Source: Bacteroidota bacterium (GTDB lineage: Bacteria; Bacteroidota; Bacteroidia; Bacteroidales; JADFUO01). From it: 6,007 bases of DNA. The first letter of the stretch is position 1; each line of letters begins with the position of its first letter. Below are positions 4,523 through 6,007 of the stretch, piece by piece. The DNA lies in NCBI GenBank assembly GCA_030614305.1, contig JAUWKH010000113.1:1-6007 (forward strand), given 5' to 3'. A model generated the notes under the pieces. The model worked only from the letters and a program-made list of their open reading frames with translations, had not been told where the DNA came from and did not search any database. Both the position numbers and the translations under genes were made by a program.

Positions 4523-6007
4523 TTGAAAAAAACCGAAGATAAATATACAGTAAGAGTTTATGTTAAAGGGCTTGTTCAGGGAGTTGGATTTCGTCCGTTT
4601 ATATATCGTCTTGCTATTAAATATGACCTGAAAGGATGGGTTGAAAACAGTAATTACGGAGTTGTGATAAAAGTTCAGGGAAATAAAAAGTTTGTTGAAA
4701 AATTTATTTCTTCAATAAAAACACAAGCACCTGTTGCTTCAAATATAATCAGGATTTTTTCGGAAGAAACAGAACCCGAAAATTTTTCTGATTTCAGGAT
4801 TATAAAAAGTAAAAATACTTCTGATGAAATAACTGATATCAGTCCTGATATTGCTGTTTGTGATGAATGTCTGAAAGATATGAAAATCCAGCCGAACAGG
4901 ATAAATTACCCATTTATCAATTGTACAAATTGTGGTCCGAGGTTTACAATTATCAAAGACCTGCCTTATGACAGGGAAAAAACAACTATGGCTCCTTTTA
5001 TTATGTGCGAATCCTGTACTGCTGAATATAAAGATATTTTAGACCGTCGCTTTCATGCACAACCTGTTGCATGTTCGGTTTGTGGTCCTGAATATGAACT
5101 TATTTATAAAGGAAAAGTAATTAATGATTTGCAAAAAATACTTAAAATTGTTTGTGAATTAATTGAAGCAGGTAAAATTATTGCTATTAAAGGACTTGGC
5201 GGTTTTCATATAGCTTGCGATGCACAAAATGAAAAAGCTGTAAAACGACTGAGAGAAGCGAAAAATCGTGACGGAAAACCATTTGCTGTTATGTTTTCTG
5301 ATATTGAAAATCTTAAAAAATATGCAATTGTAGATGATTTGTTTGCTTCTTTGCTGCAATCATGGAGACGACCGATATTGTTATTAAAAGAAAAGAAAAA
5401 GCTTGCACCTGATGTCAATGTCGGATTTGATACTATAGGTGTGATGCTTCCGTATATGCCTTTTCATTATTTGCTTTTTGAAAAATTAAATATTCCTGTA
5501 ATTGTTTTAACAAGTGGAAATATTTCCGACGAACCTATTATTATTGATAATGATGAAGCTAAAAAACAACTGACATGTATTTCGGATGCTTTGTTGATTT
5601 ATGACAGGGAGATTTATAATCGTACCGATGATTCGGTAGCAATGGTAGTAAATAACAAAGAAAGGATTATCAGGCGTTCACGGGGATTTACTCCAACACC
5701 CATTGAATTAAAAATCAATGTTGACGGTATTCTTGCTACTGGTGCCGAACTTGTTAATTGTTTTTGTATCGGAAAAGGCAAACAGGCAATTTTAAGCCAG
5801 CATATCGGTGATTTAAAAAATATTGAAACACTTGAATTTTATACAGAAACAATTGAGCAGTTTAAAAAATTATTCAGGGTAAAACCAACACTGATTGCAT
5901 GCGATAAACACCCTGATTATCTATCAACTAAATATGCAAATGACTTAGAATTACCAAAGATCAAAATTCAACATCATCATGCACATATAGCTTCATGTAT
6001 GGCTGAG
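4523..6007 (+). CDS. hypF: HypF, carbamoyltransferase for [NiFe]-hydrogenase maturation (N-terminal two thirds, cut by window edge)
   Basis: HypF uses carbamoyl phosphate and ATP to carbamoylate the C-terminal Cys of HypE, the first step towards the cyanide ligands of the [NiFe] centre. The 495 visible codons show the domains in order. The acylphosphatase domain has GLVQGVGFRPF (16-26, Arg24) and WVEN (Asn42). The zinc-finger pair has C113-x2-C116, C134-x2-C137, C162-x2-C165 and C184-x2-C187. The YrdC-like domain starts around KGLGGFH (223-229), continues through KPFAVM, and ends near RRSRGFTPTP (384-393). The Kae1-like domain begins with ATGAEL and SQHIGDL and reaches the metal-binding HHHAH (484-488). 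The usual length is about 750-780 residues, so the C-terminal third is missing only because the window ends. No in-frame ATG lies between the stop at 4478-4480 and Met120, so TTG 4523-4525 is the only reasonable start. It is preceded by A-rich sequence rather than a Shine-Dalgarno site. The gene diverges from fnr. Confidence 0.95.
   Translation, partial: MKKTEDKYTVRVYVKGLVQGVGFRPFIYRLAIKYDLKGWVENSNYGVVIKVQGNKKFVEKFISSIKTQAPVASNIIRIFSEETEPENFSDFRIIKSKNTSDEITDISPDIAVCDECLKDMKIQPNRINYPFINCTNCGPRFTIIKDLPYDREKTTMAPFIMCESCTAEYKDILDRRFHAQPVACSVCGPEYELIYKGKVINDLQKILKIVCELIEAGKIIAIKGLGGFHIACDAQNEKAVKRLREAKNRDGKPFAVMFSDIENLKKYAIVDDLFASLLQSWRRPILLLKEKKKLAPDVNVGFDTIGVMLPYMPFHYLLFEKLNIPVIVLTSGNISDEPIIIDNDEAKKQLTCISDALLIYDREIYNRTDDSVAMVVNNKERIIRRSRGFTPTPIELKINVDGILATGAELVNCFCIGKGKQAILSQHIGDLKNIETLEFYTETIEQFKKLFRVKPTLIACDKHPDYLSTKYANDLELPKIKIQHHHAHIASCMAE

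Noticed and set aside
5159..5418. Two minus-strand open frames (5159-5359 and 5206-5418)
   Set aside because: They lie inside the YrdC-like part of hypF, whose plus-strand frame is strongly conserved.
1..6007. CRISPR arrays, tRNA or rRNA genes, insertion sequences
   Set aside because: No regularly spaced repeats, cloverleaf-like sequence, transposase motifs or terminal inverted repeats were seen on either strand.

Overview
The window is AT-rich and carries four protein-coding genes plus the start of a fifth. Three [Fe-S]/flavin redox genes and an Fnr-type regulator lie on the minus strand, and a diverging hypF lies on the plus strand. Very AT-rich spacers, mostly weak Shine-Dalgarno signals, A-rich sequence before starts and a possible TAnnTTTG-type promoter element suggest an anaerobic or microaerobic member of the Bacteroidota. 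That placement is inferred from style, as no rRNA or marker gene is present.

Layout. Positions 1-574 (minus) hold the first 191 codons of an HdrA-like flavoprotein that runs off the left edge. Positions 607-1665 (minus) encode a fused HdrC/HdrE-like membrane protein of the QmoC type: two [4Fe-4S] motifs followed by about six membrane spans. Positions 1684-3483 (minus) encode a second, complete HdrA-like flavoprotein with an inserted ferredoxin domain. The three genes are co-directional with gaps of 18 and 32 bases and look like one operon, read 3483 towards 1. Positions 3599-4312 (minus) encode a Crp/Fnr regulator with the four cysteines expected of an oxygen-sensing [4Fe-4S] Fnr. Positions 4523-6007 (plus) encode about the first 495 residues of HypF, the carbamoyltransferase that starts [NiFe]-hydrogenase cyanide-ligand synthesis. 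Its only reasonable start codon is TTG.

How the parts may work together. The 115-base gap before the redox operon carries two 14-base palindromes of form ATGAY-N4-ATCAT. Their centres are 22 bases apart, and they have the length and spacing of an Fnr box. They are good candidates for binding sites of the Fnr protein encoded just upstream, which would place the Hdr/Qmo-like complex under oxygen control. The likely complex is a cytoplasmic flavin/[Fe-S] unit (two HdrA-like proteins) joined through the membrane subunit to quinone, similar in composition to Qmo of sulfate reducers but in a different gene order. HypF next door suggests a [NiFe]-hydrogenase in the same cell, possibly the electron donor or acceptor, but no hydrogenase subunit is visible here.

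The main points for a second look are the paired HdrA paralogues, one of which lacks the N-terminal cysteines and the C-terminal ferredoxin domain, the tandem Fnr-like boxes, and a repeated GCTAAWT motif in the fnr-hypF spacer.
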